From: Arachidicoccus terrestris
GTDB taxonomy: Bacteria > Bacteroidota > Bacteroidia > Chitinophagales > Chitinophagaceae
DNA: 64,000 nt
Direction of reading: 5' to 3'
Assembly (NCBI RefSeq): GCF_020042345.1
Contig: NZ_CP083387.1
Location: 186,001 to 250,000 of the forward strand
Shown: piece after piece, positions 17,555-26,646 of the stretch
How positions within the stretch are numbered: the stretch's first letter is position 1
Layout: every line of letters begins with the position of its first letter
Made by a program: the position numbers and the translations under genes
The notes under the pieces: model-generated
What the model was told of the DNA's origin: nothing
Databases searched by the model: none
What the model saw: only the letters and a program-made list of their open reading frames with translations

Positions 17555-18709
17555 CTACTCTGTCTTTTTGTGCAGGGTGATCATTTCTTTCCCAGCCAGC
17601 AGAAAAGCCCCTACAGCATAGAGTTCTGTATCATCATAATTGACATATCCCGGTGCTGCGCCAATAGGCTGCGCGAATCCCAGCATACCGTTAGGATGCA
17701 GGCATCCGACCAGTGCCTCCCAGGCCCTGTCAACTGTTGAGGTATATACACTCGCATCCAGTACACCGTGGTTGATGCCCCATGCCATGGCATAGCAATA
17801 AAAGGCGGTTCCACTCGTCTCTTTTCCCGGATAGCTGGCAGGGTCCAGTAAACTGGCATGCCAGGTACCATCCGCCTGCTGCAACCCGGAAATTCTGCTG
17901 GCCATATCTCTGAACTGCGCCACCCAGTATCTCCTGTCCCAATAATCTTCAGGCATATATTCCAGGACCCTGGCCAGGCCGGCCATCACCCAGGCATTAC
18001 CTCTGGACCAGAATACCTTTTGTCCATTCTTCTCCTTCTTAGTAAAGTAACGGCTGTCTCTGTAAAAGAGTCGCTCATTTTTATCATACAGGTAATCAGA
18101 TGTACGCCACCATAATTTATCTACAAGATTCATATAATTGCGGTCATTGGCAACTTTTGCCAACATGGCTAAAGGCGGTGGTCCCATAAAAAGCGCGTCA
18201 CACCAAGCCCATTCCCTGAGGCCTATATTATTTTTCCATTCAAGGGACTCTGTATGGGGTCTGTTTTTTAGCGTGTCTGCCAATGCTTTTAAATCCGCAA
18301 TTCTGACAGGATCCTTGTGTAATTCGTAGAGTCTGCAATATAGCTGGCCGATACAATAATTATCCGCATGATAACGGTCCGGCCCGGATTTAAGTTTCCA
18401 CTGAAGACTATCAGCGATGTTTGTCAAGAATGCCAGTGTCGCAGAATCGCTTGACACCTCCTGCCAGGCTAATAATCCCGTGTATAGCGCCGCACTGGTC
18501 CAGTTCTGGATAGGATGACGCCATCCCCGGTGCCTGATTGAGTCCATCTGCCAGTTAGCGGCACGCTGCATGTCTGCATATATACTTTTTGAGCTAATGC
18601 TGTTTTTGGCGGCTCCGTATTGATAAAGAGCGGCCGGCTTGCACCCGATCAGGACGAGTGATAGCAAAATGCCCAAAGAAGTGGCTGTAGTTAAAAATCT
18701 GCTTTTCAT
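17555..18709 (-). CDS. GH105/GH88-family glycoside hydrolase, lipoprotein (unsaturated glucuronyl/rhamnogalacturonyl hydrolase type)
   Basis: 384 residues. MKSRFLTTATSLGILLSLVL ending IGCKP is a lipoprotein signal. The (alpha/alpha)6 barrel of GH88/105 follows: HPIQNWTSAALYTGLLAWQ, HADNYCIGQLYCRLYELHK, EWAWCDALFMGPPPLAMLAK (with the catalytic aspartate region), FWSRGNAWVMAGLARVLEYM and GTAFYCYAMAWGINHGVLD. The enzymes remove the 4,5-unsaturated uronate left on oligosaccharides by polysaccharide lyases such as pectate or rhamnogalacturonan lyases. No lyase is next to it. It is convergent with the DUF1345 gene. Confidence 0.87.
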   Translation of the reverse strand: MKSRFLTTATSLGILLSLVLIGCKPAALYQYGAAKNSISSKSIYADMQRAANWQMDSIRHRGWRHPIQNWTSAALYTGLLAWQEVSSDSATLAFLTNIADSLQWKLKSGPDRYHADNYCIGQLYCRLYELHKDPVRIADLKALADTLKNRPHTESLEWKNNIGLREWAWCDALFMGPPPLAMLAKVANDRNYMNLVDKLWWRTSDYLYDKNERLFYRDSRYFTKKEKNGQKVFWSRGNAWVMAGLARVLEYMPEDYWDRRYWVAQFRDMASRISGLQQADGTWHASLLDPASYPGKETSGTAFYCYAMAWGINHGVLDASVYTSTVDRAWEALVGCLHPNGMLGFAQPIGAAPGYVNYDDTELYAVGAFLLAGKEMITLHKKTE

Positions 18710-18969
18710 AAATGGATTGACTTCGTTAATTTGAACAGATTAACCATTTTGTACTTCCTGCAAATCAATAGCACATCCGAAACAAAAACCAGTTTACACA
18801 AAAGACATTTCATATTAAATGATCTGCAATGCCATTAACACAGGAATGCTGCAAAAATAAACAAAGTATTTTGGGTACGCAAAAGCAAATTACTGATTTC
18901 CCGGCTAAAAGAAGGGGAATTGCCTTTTTGACAACTCCCCTTGCTCCCGAATAACCGGTATTTGAAGGA

Positions 18970-20052
18970 TTATCGACCAGACAGAGCAGCTTTGCCCGTT
19001 TGATCAATCATGTACGGCCATTCAATACCATTTATACTGGCATTGATCTGCTGGATTTTACCAATTAGTGCCGGAAACGTCAGCCGTTGATCAAACAGCA
19101 CTTCTTTTCTGAGCCTTCTATAGTCATCCATTAACAGACCTAAAAGGTTGCATGGTGGAATAAAGCAAAGCTTGTTATAGGTGCTGGAACGGTAGACCGT
19201 TGACTTTCTCCCAAACCAGTTCTGACGATGTCGTCGCAATGCCCTGTATAAAGATTCATCAATAACAGCCTTTTGCGATTGTAATTGTTCATACAGTCTG
19301 ACAATATCATATAAATGCCTGGAGGAACCCGGTAAAAGTCTGGCTGGAAGATCCCGAACCTGATAGAGCTCATGAAGTAGCAGCATCTTTTCGGTCAGTA
19401 CCTGCATCGGGGAGACTGCCCGGACCATAAACCCCAAATCTGGTGATTGATCGGCTAAAAAAGACGAATTGGGGGTTAACAGGTCCTGTTGCATCGTTCA
19501 AACCGTCTGCTGAGCTGCTGCCAGGAAGGTGCCGTTAATCTTAACAACCCCGGTGTTATGCCCCGTGTGCCTTCCTATAAATAAAGAAGGATAAAACACA
19601 TAGACACACCGGGGATTTTTATCCGGGACGTCCCTGGGGAGCGGTTCGGGGCGAACATCGACCGCAAGACCTGTCCCAATCAGGGCTTCATTCAAATAAT
19701 GGATGAGCTGGTGGCAAAAATCTTTTCCAATGAAAGCGCTGCCCGCTCTCTTGATATTTTTAATGTACCTTTTGGAAGGCGCTTCTACTGGTGATCTGCC
19801 GATCAATTCATGGGCAAAGACCAGATCGATACATTTGCTTAATACCGGAGGTTCATTTCACTGGGGGCGCAGGCAACGACTGCCATGTAGCGTAAGATAA
19901 GGAGCAATGGGCAAACGAAAGATTGCTTTGAGCACAAAAGATTGCCACCAATCATGCTCCATTAACTGTTGAGGAACACCTGAACGTAGCGTAGCTTGGG
20001 TAAACACCTGTCTACGCTGCTCAGGTAATGCTGTCAAAAATCCTTGTATCAT
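18970..20052 (-). pseudogene. AbiEii/AbiGii-type nucleotidyltransferase toxin gene, broken by two in-frame TGA codons
   Basis: Three open stretches (20052-19861, 19857-19501 and 19497-18970) lie in one frame and are interrupted only by TGA at 19858-19860 and 19498-19500. Together they span about 361 codons, close to the normal length of the family. The N-terminus (FLTALPEQRRQVFTQATL, then EHDWWQSFVLKAIFRLP) and the C-terminal SSRHLYDIVRLYEQL match type IV AbiEii-like toxins. The middle should hold the nucleotidyltransferase motif GG(S/T)LxK...DxD, but here it reads GSRCLRPQ-stop and later only CIDLVFAHELIGRSP. The active site is therefore lost, possibly through compensating frameshifts. No AbiEi-type antitoxin gene is adjacent. 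A mutated, orphan toxin is the simplest reading. Confidence 0.7.
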
Positions 20053-20142
20053 GTTTAATATTTTGAACAGGTGATAAAATAATTTAACGCCTGCAAAATA
20101 CAATGAGCTCCTTCAACAAACTTGACATCCCGTATATTTTAT

Positions 20143-21135
20143 CTATTCATATTCGTTGGCCGCATGCGCAGCATTGGCCTTTATCCCCTCTTTAGCTGTG
20201 GTAAAATAAGTATCATTAGTAGCACCCTTAGGCAAATTGGGCACGTCCTCACAACTCACGATTACGGTAGCCGGCTGTTGACGCCAGAAGTCAAGCACTG
20301 TATGCCCTTTCATCTGACCAGCGCTCTCAGCTGTTTCTACTTTTTTCTGATCGGGATTAATAATCATTTTAAGCCCGATTGAACTTAACATTAATTCCAT
20401 GTCCCCCCTGCTATTGCCAGCTGCAAATAAAGGCTGCGCTTTTATCTGCGTCTGTACCAAGTCTGCCTTGCCACCATCCTGTGGCACAGGAAATACGATT
20501 TGACTGGTAACGCTATCGTGGTGGATCACGGACTTTACCCCCAATATCCGATCCTTGGGAATGCCCAGCCCTTCATGCACAAATCCCTGGTACAAAAGCT
20601 CAGGGGAGGCGCTGACGACCCAGATTTCGAAGCCATAATCCTTTAAATCAGCCAGCAGGCACCGCATTTGAGGATAGAATTTCTGTTGATATTTTTCATG
20701 AAAACAGTCTTTGCCCATTCTTTCCACTTCTTCTACGCGCATGCCGGACAAGAAGTCGATCCGGTCCTGAACATATTGCTGGCTGGTATTGTCCTCCGAC
20801 TTCAGCCGTTTAATGATAGCCATTTTTTCCTGAGAGCGAGCATCATTTTTTCCCTGATAATGATGCGCAGCATAATCATAGATCGCCTCATCGGCCAAAT
20901 AATATGGCACCTGCCCAAACAAGGTTCCGTCACAGTCAAATACGGCCACTTTTCTTGTCTGGATCACCTTGGTTGAATTCAAGAATGCTTCAAGCTTGTC
21001 ATTGACCTGTCCGGACCATCCGCTGACAGGTGTATATCTGTATGTGGCCGGCTGCGCCGTCACAAATCCGACTATCCCTAGTATCAGCAAGAGAAACAGG
21101 CCTGTACGTTTCGTTTCAGACAATAACAGCTCCAT
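20143..21135 (-). CDS. Exported HAD-superfamily phosphatase (possible phosphocholine-type phosphatase)
   Basis: 330 residues from the ATG at 21135, which places MELLLSETKRTG plus the hydrophobic core LFLLLILGIVGFVTAQ at the N-terminus as a signal. The frame opens 13 codons earlier. HAD motif I is VAVFDCDGTLFG (nucleophile and acid/base aspartates at about 67 and 69), motif II VVSASPELL, and motif III GNSRGDMELML. The PSP-like layout with an exported N-terminus resembles the secreted phosphorylcholine phosphatases. It is last in a tight minus-strand series after phospholipase C and a glycerophosphodiesterase (24-base gap), which suggests it takes phosphate off phosphocholine or glycerol phosphate in the periplasm. 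The substrate is inference. Confidence 0.78.
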   Translation of the reverse strand: MELLLSETKRTGLFLLLILGIVGFVTAQPATYRYTPVSGWSGQVNDKLEAFLNSTKVIQTRKVAVFDCDGTLFGQVPYYLADEAIYDYAAHHYQGKNDARSQEKMAIIKRLKSEDNTSQQYVQDRIDFLSGMRVEEVERMGKDCFHEKYQQKFYPQMRCLLADLKDYGFEIWVVSASPELLYQGFVHEGLGIPKDRILGVKSVIHHDSVTSQIVFPVPQDGGKADLVQTQIKAQPLFAAGNSRGDMELMLSSIGLKMIINPDQKKVETAESAGQMKGHTVLDFWRQQPATVIVSCEDVPNLPKGATNDTYFTTAKEGIKANAAHAANEYE

Positions 21136-21198
21136 GATGCTGGAGACCCCAACAGCTTTAAACTTTATAGTCATTTCTGGAAGATTATATCAAATAAA

Positions 21199-22167
21199 TT
21201 ATTTTTTTAACTGGCTATAGAGATCCGGATAATCCGTAATGATGCCATCTACCCCCATATCCTTCAGGTTTTGGATCTCTTCTAACGTATTAGGTGTCCA
21301 TGGGATAACTTTTACGCCTTGTTTATGAAAGCCTGCCACCATATCCGGCGTCACGATATGATAGTCCGGGCTAAAGACCGCCGGTGTAAAACCTAATTTA
21401 CTGATATAGCCCTGCACGGTATTAGTGTCATTTTTTCCCACCAGATAAGAAGTTTCAATATCCGGAAAGGAATCATGTACCATTCTAAGGGCCCTGACAT
21501 CAAAAGACTGTATCATCGTTCTGTCCGCAATGCCTTTATCATTGACGATATGCAGTGCCCTGGAAACGTATGTCCCTAAATCAGGATAATGTACACCGTC
21601 TTCTTTAGGGCTCGTCTTGAGCTCAATATTATAATGGTTGGTATGGCCTTTTGTTTTTGCATAGGCCTCCACAGAGTCAATTAAGACGGAGAGCAGTGGC
21701 CGCACAGCGGCCACCTTCTTTTGCCTCGGAAAACCCGGATGGGGTTTCAGGCCGACATCATATTTGCGGATGGAGTCATAGGTCATATTAAAAAGTAACC
21801 GACTCCGGCCATCTTTTTTATCCATCGTCTTTCCCTCCGGCGTCAGGCAAAAGTCTGCATTAAAATAAGCATCATGAGAGACAACCACCTGGCTGTCTTT
21901 AGACATCTGTAGGTCCATTTCAAGGGTGGAATTAAAATCAATCGCATTTTTTTCGCTGGCTATTGTATTTTCCGGCATTAACCCTCTCCCGCCCCGATGG
22001 GCCTGGGCATCAAACGCATCCAACGGATGATTGTCCGCCGCACTATTGCAGGCGTTCAAGCCCGGCAGCCCGGCAGACAACAACAAGATAACGGCAGCGT
22101 AAGCGATTTTTTTTCTTTTAGCAGTGCCCGATACAGGTATCCTCAACAGGTTTCTATTTTTTTTCAT
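21199..22167 (-). CDS. Glycerophosphodiester phosphodiesterase, lipoprotein
   Basis: 322 residues. The N-terminus carries a basic region, a hydrophobic core and a lipobox (GLPGLNAC), so the enzyme is probably periplasmic and lipid-anchored. The GDPD barrel is complete: DAQAHRGGRGLMPENTIASE holds the catalytic HRG and the PENT motif. EMDLQMSKDSQVVVSHDAYF supplies the metal-binding acid and second histidine. YNIELKTSP, TMIQSFDVRALRMV and VIPWTPNTLEE follow. It hydrolyses deacylated phospholipids to glycerol-3-phosphate and an alcohol such as choline. Gaps of 34 bases to the phospholipase and 24 bases to the phosphatase indicate one operon. Confidence 0.93.
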   Translation of the reverse strand: MKKNRNLLRIPVSGTAKRKKIAYAAVILLLSAGLPGLNACNSAADNHPLDAFDAQAHRGGRGLMPENTIASEKNAIDFNSTLEMDLQMSKDSQVVVSHDAYFNADFCLTPEGKTMDKKDGRSRLLFNMTYDSIRKYDVGLKPHPGFPRQKKVAAVRPLLSVLIDSVEAYAKTKGHTNHYNIELKTSPKEDGVHYPDLGTYVSRALHIVNDKGIADRTMIQSFDVRALRMVHDSFPDIETSYLVGKNDTNTVQGYISKLGFTPAVFSPDYHIVTPDMVAGFHKQGVKVIPWTPNTLEEIQNLKDMGVDGIITDYPDLYSQLKK

Positions 22168-22201
22168 TGATAAAACGATTAAGCTGGTTCAATAATATAT
22201 T

Positions 22202-24790
22202 TTAGGCTTTACGACCCTCTTTACCGGCCATTTGCGGATCTGAAACAGACGGTTTGCCCGTCTCCACTCTCCCGGCATAACGACGTTCAAAACTGTCATT
22301 GCCCGTCACTTTGATCGTAAAGTCATACCAACCCTGACTGTCCTTTAAGCTGATCACTAAATCTGTCTGTGCGCCGGCCCCTAGTCTTTTTTGCATCTTG
22401 CCCTTACCGTAGGCATTATCCACAATCTCGAGCGCCTGAGAATAAACACTGTCCGCATTGCGGAGTTTTAAAACCAGATTTCCGGTCAGCGAACGGCTCA
22501 TCATCCGCTTAGGCTCGTATTGTAAACTCATATGAATGGCCGGATCCTTTAAAGAACCTTTTAATCCGCGATAAAAGCCATTGGGTCCATATAACCTGAG
22601 ATCATACTGATCAGAAGAAAAGCATTCCAGTGGCCACTCATGGTTCAGTTCACTACCGGCCGTAACGGCAAAATGCCATACCCGAACCGGCTCATAATCT
22701 TTGGCAGCGCCTCTTTCGGCAGCTTCAGTCAAGTAGCCGCCGTGAGCATAAACCATAAAAGGTGCCCCCGCCGCTTTTGTACCAAAAACCTGTTTACCGG
22801 CTTTCATCTGAATACCGATTTTCTTATCTGTCTTACTGAACATCCCATCTGCGTAGAGTTCATAGGGCAACGCTAGAGAGGGCCTGACGCCAGGCTCCTG
22901 TGCGGGCATCCATTTTGACGCTTCCGGATGTAGGATAATTTCTTTGATCTCTTCATCCGTCAATGCCTTATATCCTGTCGGTTCTTTTTTAAACTTGGCA
23001 TTATAGATACGCTGTACAAACTGATCCCTGTCAAGGAAAGGTAACGGTTCTTTACCTGCCTTCTCAAATTTGGTAAAGGCAGCCGTCAAATCACCACATA
23101 CCGCCCGTCGCCAATCTGTGATGGTGTCTTGTACAATTTTCTTCCCAAATTTTTTCTGTACAAATTTTTCCAAAAACTGTAGAGGGGAAGTATGATCCAG
23201 CACCTGTGAGCATACCTTCCCGCCTCTGGTCCAGGGAGAAGCAATGATCATCGGCACTCTAAAGCCAAGGCCAATCGGGCCACCCCTGGCACCTTTTTTA
23301 TTAATGCCGTCACGCAGTTCGTTCTTGAGCCGGACCTGTTCCGCGGCAGTTTCCCTGATATCGGGAGAAACAGCACCCGTAAGCGGATTCTCAGGATCAG
23401 GAGCGACATAGGGCGGGACATGGTCGAAATAACCGTCATTCTCGTCGTAGGTCAGAATAAAAATCGTCTTTTTCCAGACTTCCGGATTCTTGGTCAGAAT
23501 ATCCAGAATCTCTGAGGTCAGCCAGGTACCATACCAGGGAGCACTCGGATGGTCGGAAAAATTTTGCGAAGGCACCAGCCAGGAGACCGCTGGCAATTTA
23601 CCGCTGTCAACATCTTTTCTGAACTGATAGAGTACATCTCCTCCCGGCACTTCTACTTCTCTTTTCTCACCATTATCATCATAATCCAAACGTACCAGGT
23701 TTCTATAATCTGGATCAGCATCATTAATAGTAAACGCCTTATAGAAGAGCGCTTTCTGATAAGCAGTTAATTTTTCAAAGCCACTTTTGGTCCATTTGCC
23801 CATTTGTTGCCGGGCATCGGCCAATACCTCTTTTTTCTTTTTGATCGTCGCTCTTGCGCCGTCCCACTTATCGGAGTTCTCCTGAATATTACCTAGATCC
23901 GATTCAAGTGTTTTAATTTCTTTTTGCAATTTTTCTGCCCGGGTCTGCAGACTCTTGATATAAGCCGGAAGAAAACGGATGTTGTATTGAGCCAGGAACT
24001 CTAAAGGGTTGCAGCCAAAGTTGGATAGCCATGCGCGCTCATTACCTTTGTAGCTTCCCGCCGTTGAGAGGTCATTTTGATACACTTTCCAAGAAATGCC
24101 CTGCTTCTCCAGATGCTCCGGCATGGTCGTCCATCTGGCTTCTCCATATGGTATCTCATTTCTGATATAGGTCTTCGAATCACTGTTTTTCTCCTCTCTG
24201 ATAGTACCGCTCCAGAGATATAAGCGGTTAGGCCAGGTGCTGGTCATGGCAGAACAGTAATGCTGGTCACAGATCGTGAAGGCATCCGCCAAAGCATAAT
24301 TAAAAGGAAGGTCCTCTCTGTTATAATGTCCCAGAGTCAGCGGCATATGCCGGTATTGCGGATTGCCTGACTTCTTGGCTTCCAGCCAGCCGTCATATTT
24401 CCCAAGGTTATTGGCATCTACCTGGCTCGCTCTTGAATGGGGAACAGATCCCATCCAGGTTATTTTACTGTCTTCTATACTAAAGCGAAAAGGTACATAG
24501 GTCTCCCCTTTTTTATTTTTCTGTAGCCAGACCGGGTTTCCGTCAGGCAGGGTAATCACTCTGGGATCATTAAAGCCCCTGACGCCTCTTAATGCGCCAA
24601 AACAATGATCAAAAGCTCTATTCTCCTGCATCAGGATGACCACATGTTCCGCCTGATAAAAATCGCTCCCTTCTTCGGGATCGATGGCCAATGCTTTTTT
24701 AATCGAGGCAGGTACGGACGATGCAACACCGGCCGCCCCGGAAAGCAACATGGCTTTTTTTAAGAATTCTCTCCTTGAGTCCATAGTCAA
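22202..24790 (-). CDS. Phosphocholine-specific phospholipase C, Tat-exported
   Basis: 862 residues. A twin-arginine signal (DSRREFLKKAMLLSGAAG) opens the protein, typical of the PlcH/PlcN family. The phosphoesterase domain has HVVILMQENRAFDHCFGALR near residue 50, ALADAFTICDQHYCSAMTST near 170, and TYDENDGYFDHVPPY around 450, which carry the metal ligands. Two repeat-type C-terminal domains follow from about 650 (VWHFAVTAGSELNHEWPLEC; MSRSLTGNLVLKLRNAD), as in PC-PLC. A coiled charged insertion at about 285-335 (EKLQKEIKTLESDLGNIQEN) looks unusual. The enzyme cleaves phosphatidylcholine or sphingomyelin to diacylglycerol/ceramide and phosphocholine. It heads the PLC-GDPD-HAD series and follows a SusCD pair. 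Confidence 0.93.
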   Translation of the reverse strand: MTMDSRREFLKKAMLLSGAAGVASSVPASIKKALAIDPEEGSDFYQAEHVVILMQENRAFDHCFGALRGVRGFNDPRVITLPDGNPVWLQKNKKGETYVPFRFSIEDSKITWMGSVPHSRASQVDANNLGKYDGWLEAKKSGNPQYRHMPLTLGHYNREDLPFNYALADAFTICDQHYCSAMTSTWPNRLYLWSGTIREEKNSDSKTYIRNEIPYGEARWTTMPEHLEKQGISWKVYQNDLSTAGSYKGNERAWLSNFGCNPLEFLAQYNIRFLPAYIKSLQTRAEKLQKEIKTLESDLGNIQENSDKWDGARATIKKKKEVLADARQQMGKWTKSGFEKLTAYQKALFYKAFTINDADPDYRNLVRLDYDDNGEKREVEVPGGDVLYQFRKDVDSGKLPAVSWLVPSQNFSDHPSAPWYGTWLTSEILDILTKNPEVWKKTIFILTYDENDGYFDHVPPYVAPDPENPLTGAVSPDIRETAAEQVRLKNELRDGINKKGARGGPIGLGFRVPMIIASPWTRGGKVCSQVLDHTSPLQFLEKFVQKKFGKKIVQDTITDWRRAVCGDLTAAFTKFEKAGKEPLPFLDRDQFVQRIYNAKFKKEPTGYKALTDEEIKEIILHPEASKWMPAQEPGVRPSLALPYELYADGMFSKTDKKIGIQMKAGKQVFGTKAAGAPFMVYAHGGYLTEAAERGAAKDYEPVRVWHFAVTAGSELNHEWPLECFSSDQYDLRLYGPNGFYRGLKGSLKDPAIHMSLQYEPKRMMSRSLTGNLVLKLRNADSVYSQALEIVDNAYGKGKMQKRLGAGAQTDLVISLKDSQGWYDFTIKVTGNDSFERRYAGRVETGKPSVSDPQMAGKEGRKA

Positions 24791-25055
24791 TTACTTTTTT
24801 TTGCTATCCGAATAGCAGTGTAAGATAAACGCGTTTAAAAAGATACCTTTCCAGGTCAGCAGGGGTGATTTTCTTTGTCCTCAATATACATTAATTTTTC
24901 TTCGGTCCTTAACCCATTTGAATTCGATTTACATTTCAATTACAAAATGGATAACCTGCCCTCCGGTAACCCCATACGGTACCGAAAAGGCAGGCCTCCC
25001 ATTTAACTACAATTGCACCCCCTTTTGAATGGGTCGTCTAAATATCCTGTTACCA

Positions 25056-26627
25056 TTAGTAACCGGGCATTTGTTCCAGATTCGGGTTCAGGTCTCTTTG
25101 CACCTGTGGTATAGGCCACCAGTAATCTCTGGCCGGATCAAAACTTCTGGTTTCGATAGACTCATGATTGTAGGTGTAAATCTTTGTGTTTAAGTCTTTC
25201 TCCGCCGTTTTCCATCGACGGATATCATTATAATACAACCCTTCTCCTGCAAATTCCACACGTCTTTCCAGATGAATCGCCTTACGCAGTGCCACCTGAT
25301 CATAACTCCCGGAAAGAGGTGGCATATCCACTCTTGCCCGTACCTGATTGATGGCATCCAGTACCGTTGCATCAGGTCCGCTTGCTTCATTTTGCGCTTC
25401 CGCATACATCAGCAGGATATCCGCATATCTTAAGACGATATAATTGGTTTCTGACTGGCCACCTTTTAAATCATTCAGATCTTTTGGCGGCTTCTCTTTA
25501 TCATAGATCGTATATTTTTTCATGCCGTAACCAGTAATCGCAAAACGGCTATCCGTCACCGTTTCACCCATGAATGTATCGCCCGGATAAACAATGGTCG
25601 CATATAGCCTTGGGTCCCTGTTTTCATAAGGTTTATCTTTATTATATCCCGAAGTTGGATCCGTAATAGGCAGGCCGGACTTCATTTCATAGGCCTCTGC
25701 CAGATCCAGCAAAGGCGCATTTGTATTATACTGTTTGCCGATCAGATCAAAGGAGGTGCCCAGATCCGGATAGATAAACTGCACATCAAAAATGACTTCT
25801 TTGTTATTCTCGTTAGCCGGCAGAAACAAAGCTCTGTAGTTGTCAAATAAACCATAACCGGCGTCAGGTGCCAGCTGCATTACCGCCTTGGCAGCATCTG
25901 CTGCTGCCTTCCATTTATCTTTACTGTTACCGGTATTGAGTAATGGGCTCGCCTCAAACAGCAACACTCTGGCCTTGAGACTTAAGGCCGCGCCCTTGGT
26001 CGCCCTGCCTATATCATCTCCACTGTATTTAAGTGGCAACAAAATGGCCGCACTGTCCAAATCTTTTATTACCTGCGCCACGACCTCTTCTCTTGGCGTA
26101 CGTGGCAGATCGGCCTGCGCTTCCTTATCAGGCGGATCCAGTATCAACGGAACACCGCCATAATAGTTCTCCAGTTCAAAATAATACAAGGCTCTTAAAA
26201 AATGGACTTCGCCACGCATTCTGTCAAAAACATCAGCCTCAATAGGGACTTGGCCGGCATGCGCCAGAAAGGTATTGCAGCGCCCGATACCAGAATAGCA
26301 ATCATGGTAACGAGAAGGGATAATGCCGGTACTGGCCGACTCTTGCTTACCTTCCGCAATAAAATTAAAGCCCATGGCATTGCTATAGTTATAAGCATTA
26401 GGCGTAGCCGTCTCTTCCCATAAAGGTGTGGCTTCTCCGCCGAATAGTCCGGAAGTCGTCAATATCTCGTAACATCCGGTTAGTGCGGCATTCACGGCCG
26501 CTTCTGATTTCCAGAAATTACTTTCCACATATTTATTATCGGGCGAAGTGTCCAACAGGCTTTTGCTGCAACTGGCCAGTGCCAGTGAAAGGCCTGCCGC
26601 CATTACAATTATATTTCTAATTTGCAT
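25056..26627 (-). CDS. RagB/SusD family outer-membrane nutrient-binding lipoprotein
   Basis: 523 residues. The signal ends LALASCSKS with the lipid-accepting cysteine at about residue 20. SusD landmarks follow: LLDTSPDNKYVESNFWKSEA near the mature N-terminus, RGEVHFLRALYYFELENYYG (the TPR-like first helix pair), and RADIL near LLMYAEAQNEA. The C-terminus carries HLERRVEFAGEGLYYNDIRR and YWWPIPQVQRDLNPNLEQMPGY. It is the surface lid of the SusC pore encoded 19 bases upstream. The ligand cannot be read from the sequence; the neighbouring phospholipase operon suggests a phospholipid-derived or phosphorylated compound. Confidence 0.95.
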   Translation of the reverse strand: MQIRNIIVMAAGLSLALASCSKSLLDTSPDNKYVESNFWKSEAAVNAALTGCYEILTTSGLFGGEATPLWEETATPNAYNYSNAMGFNFIAEGKQESASTGIIPSRYHDCYSGIGRCNTFLAHAGQVPIEADVFDRMRGEVHFLRALYYFELENYYGGVPLILDPPDKEAQADLPRTPREEVVAQVIKDLDSAAILLPLKYSGDDIGRATKGAALSLKARVLLFEASPLLNTGNSKDKWKAAADAAKAVMQLAPDAGYGLFDNYRALFLPANENNKEVIFDVQFIYPDLGTSFDLIGKQYNTNAPLLDLAEAYEMKSGLPITDPTSGYNKDKPYENRDPRLYATIVYPGDTFMGETVTDSRFAITGYGMKKYTIYDKEKPPKDLNDLKGGQSETNYIVLRYADILLMYAEAQNEASGPDATVLDAINQVRARVDMPPLSGSYDQVALRKAIHLERRVEFAGEGLYYNDIRRWKTAEKDLNTKIYTYNHESIETRSFDPARDYWWPIPQVQRDLNPNLEQMPGY

Positions 26628-26646
26628 CGCTATAAGTTTTTTAGGT

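Noticed and set aside
19498..19860. TGA codons as recoded (selenocysteine or tryptophan) positions in the AbiEii-like gene
   Set aside because: The rest of the window uses TGA as stop, no SECIS-like element was seen, and the active-site motif is also destroyed, so a pseudogene is simpler.
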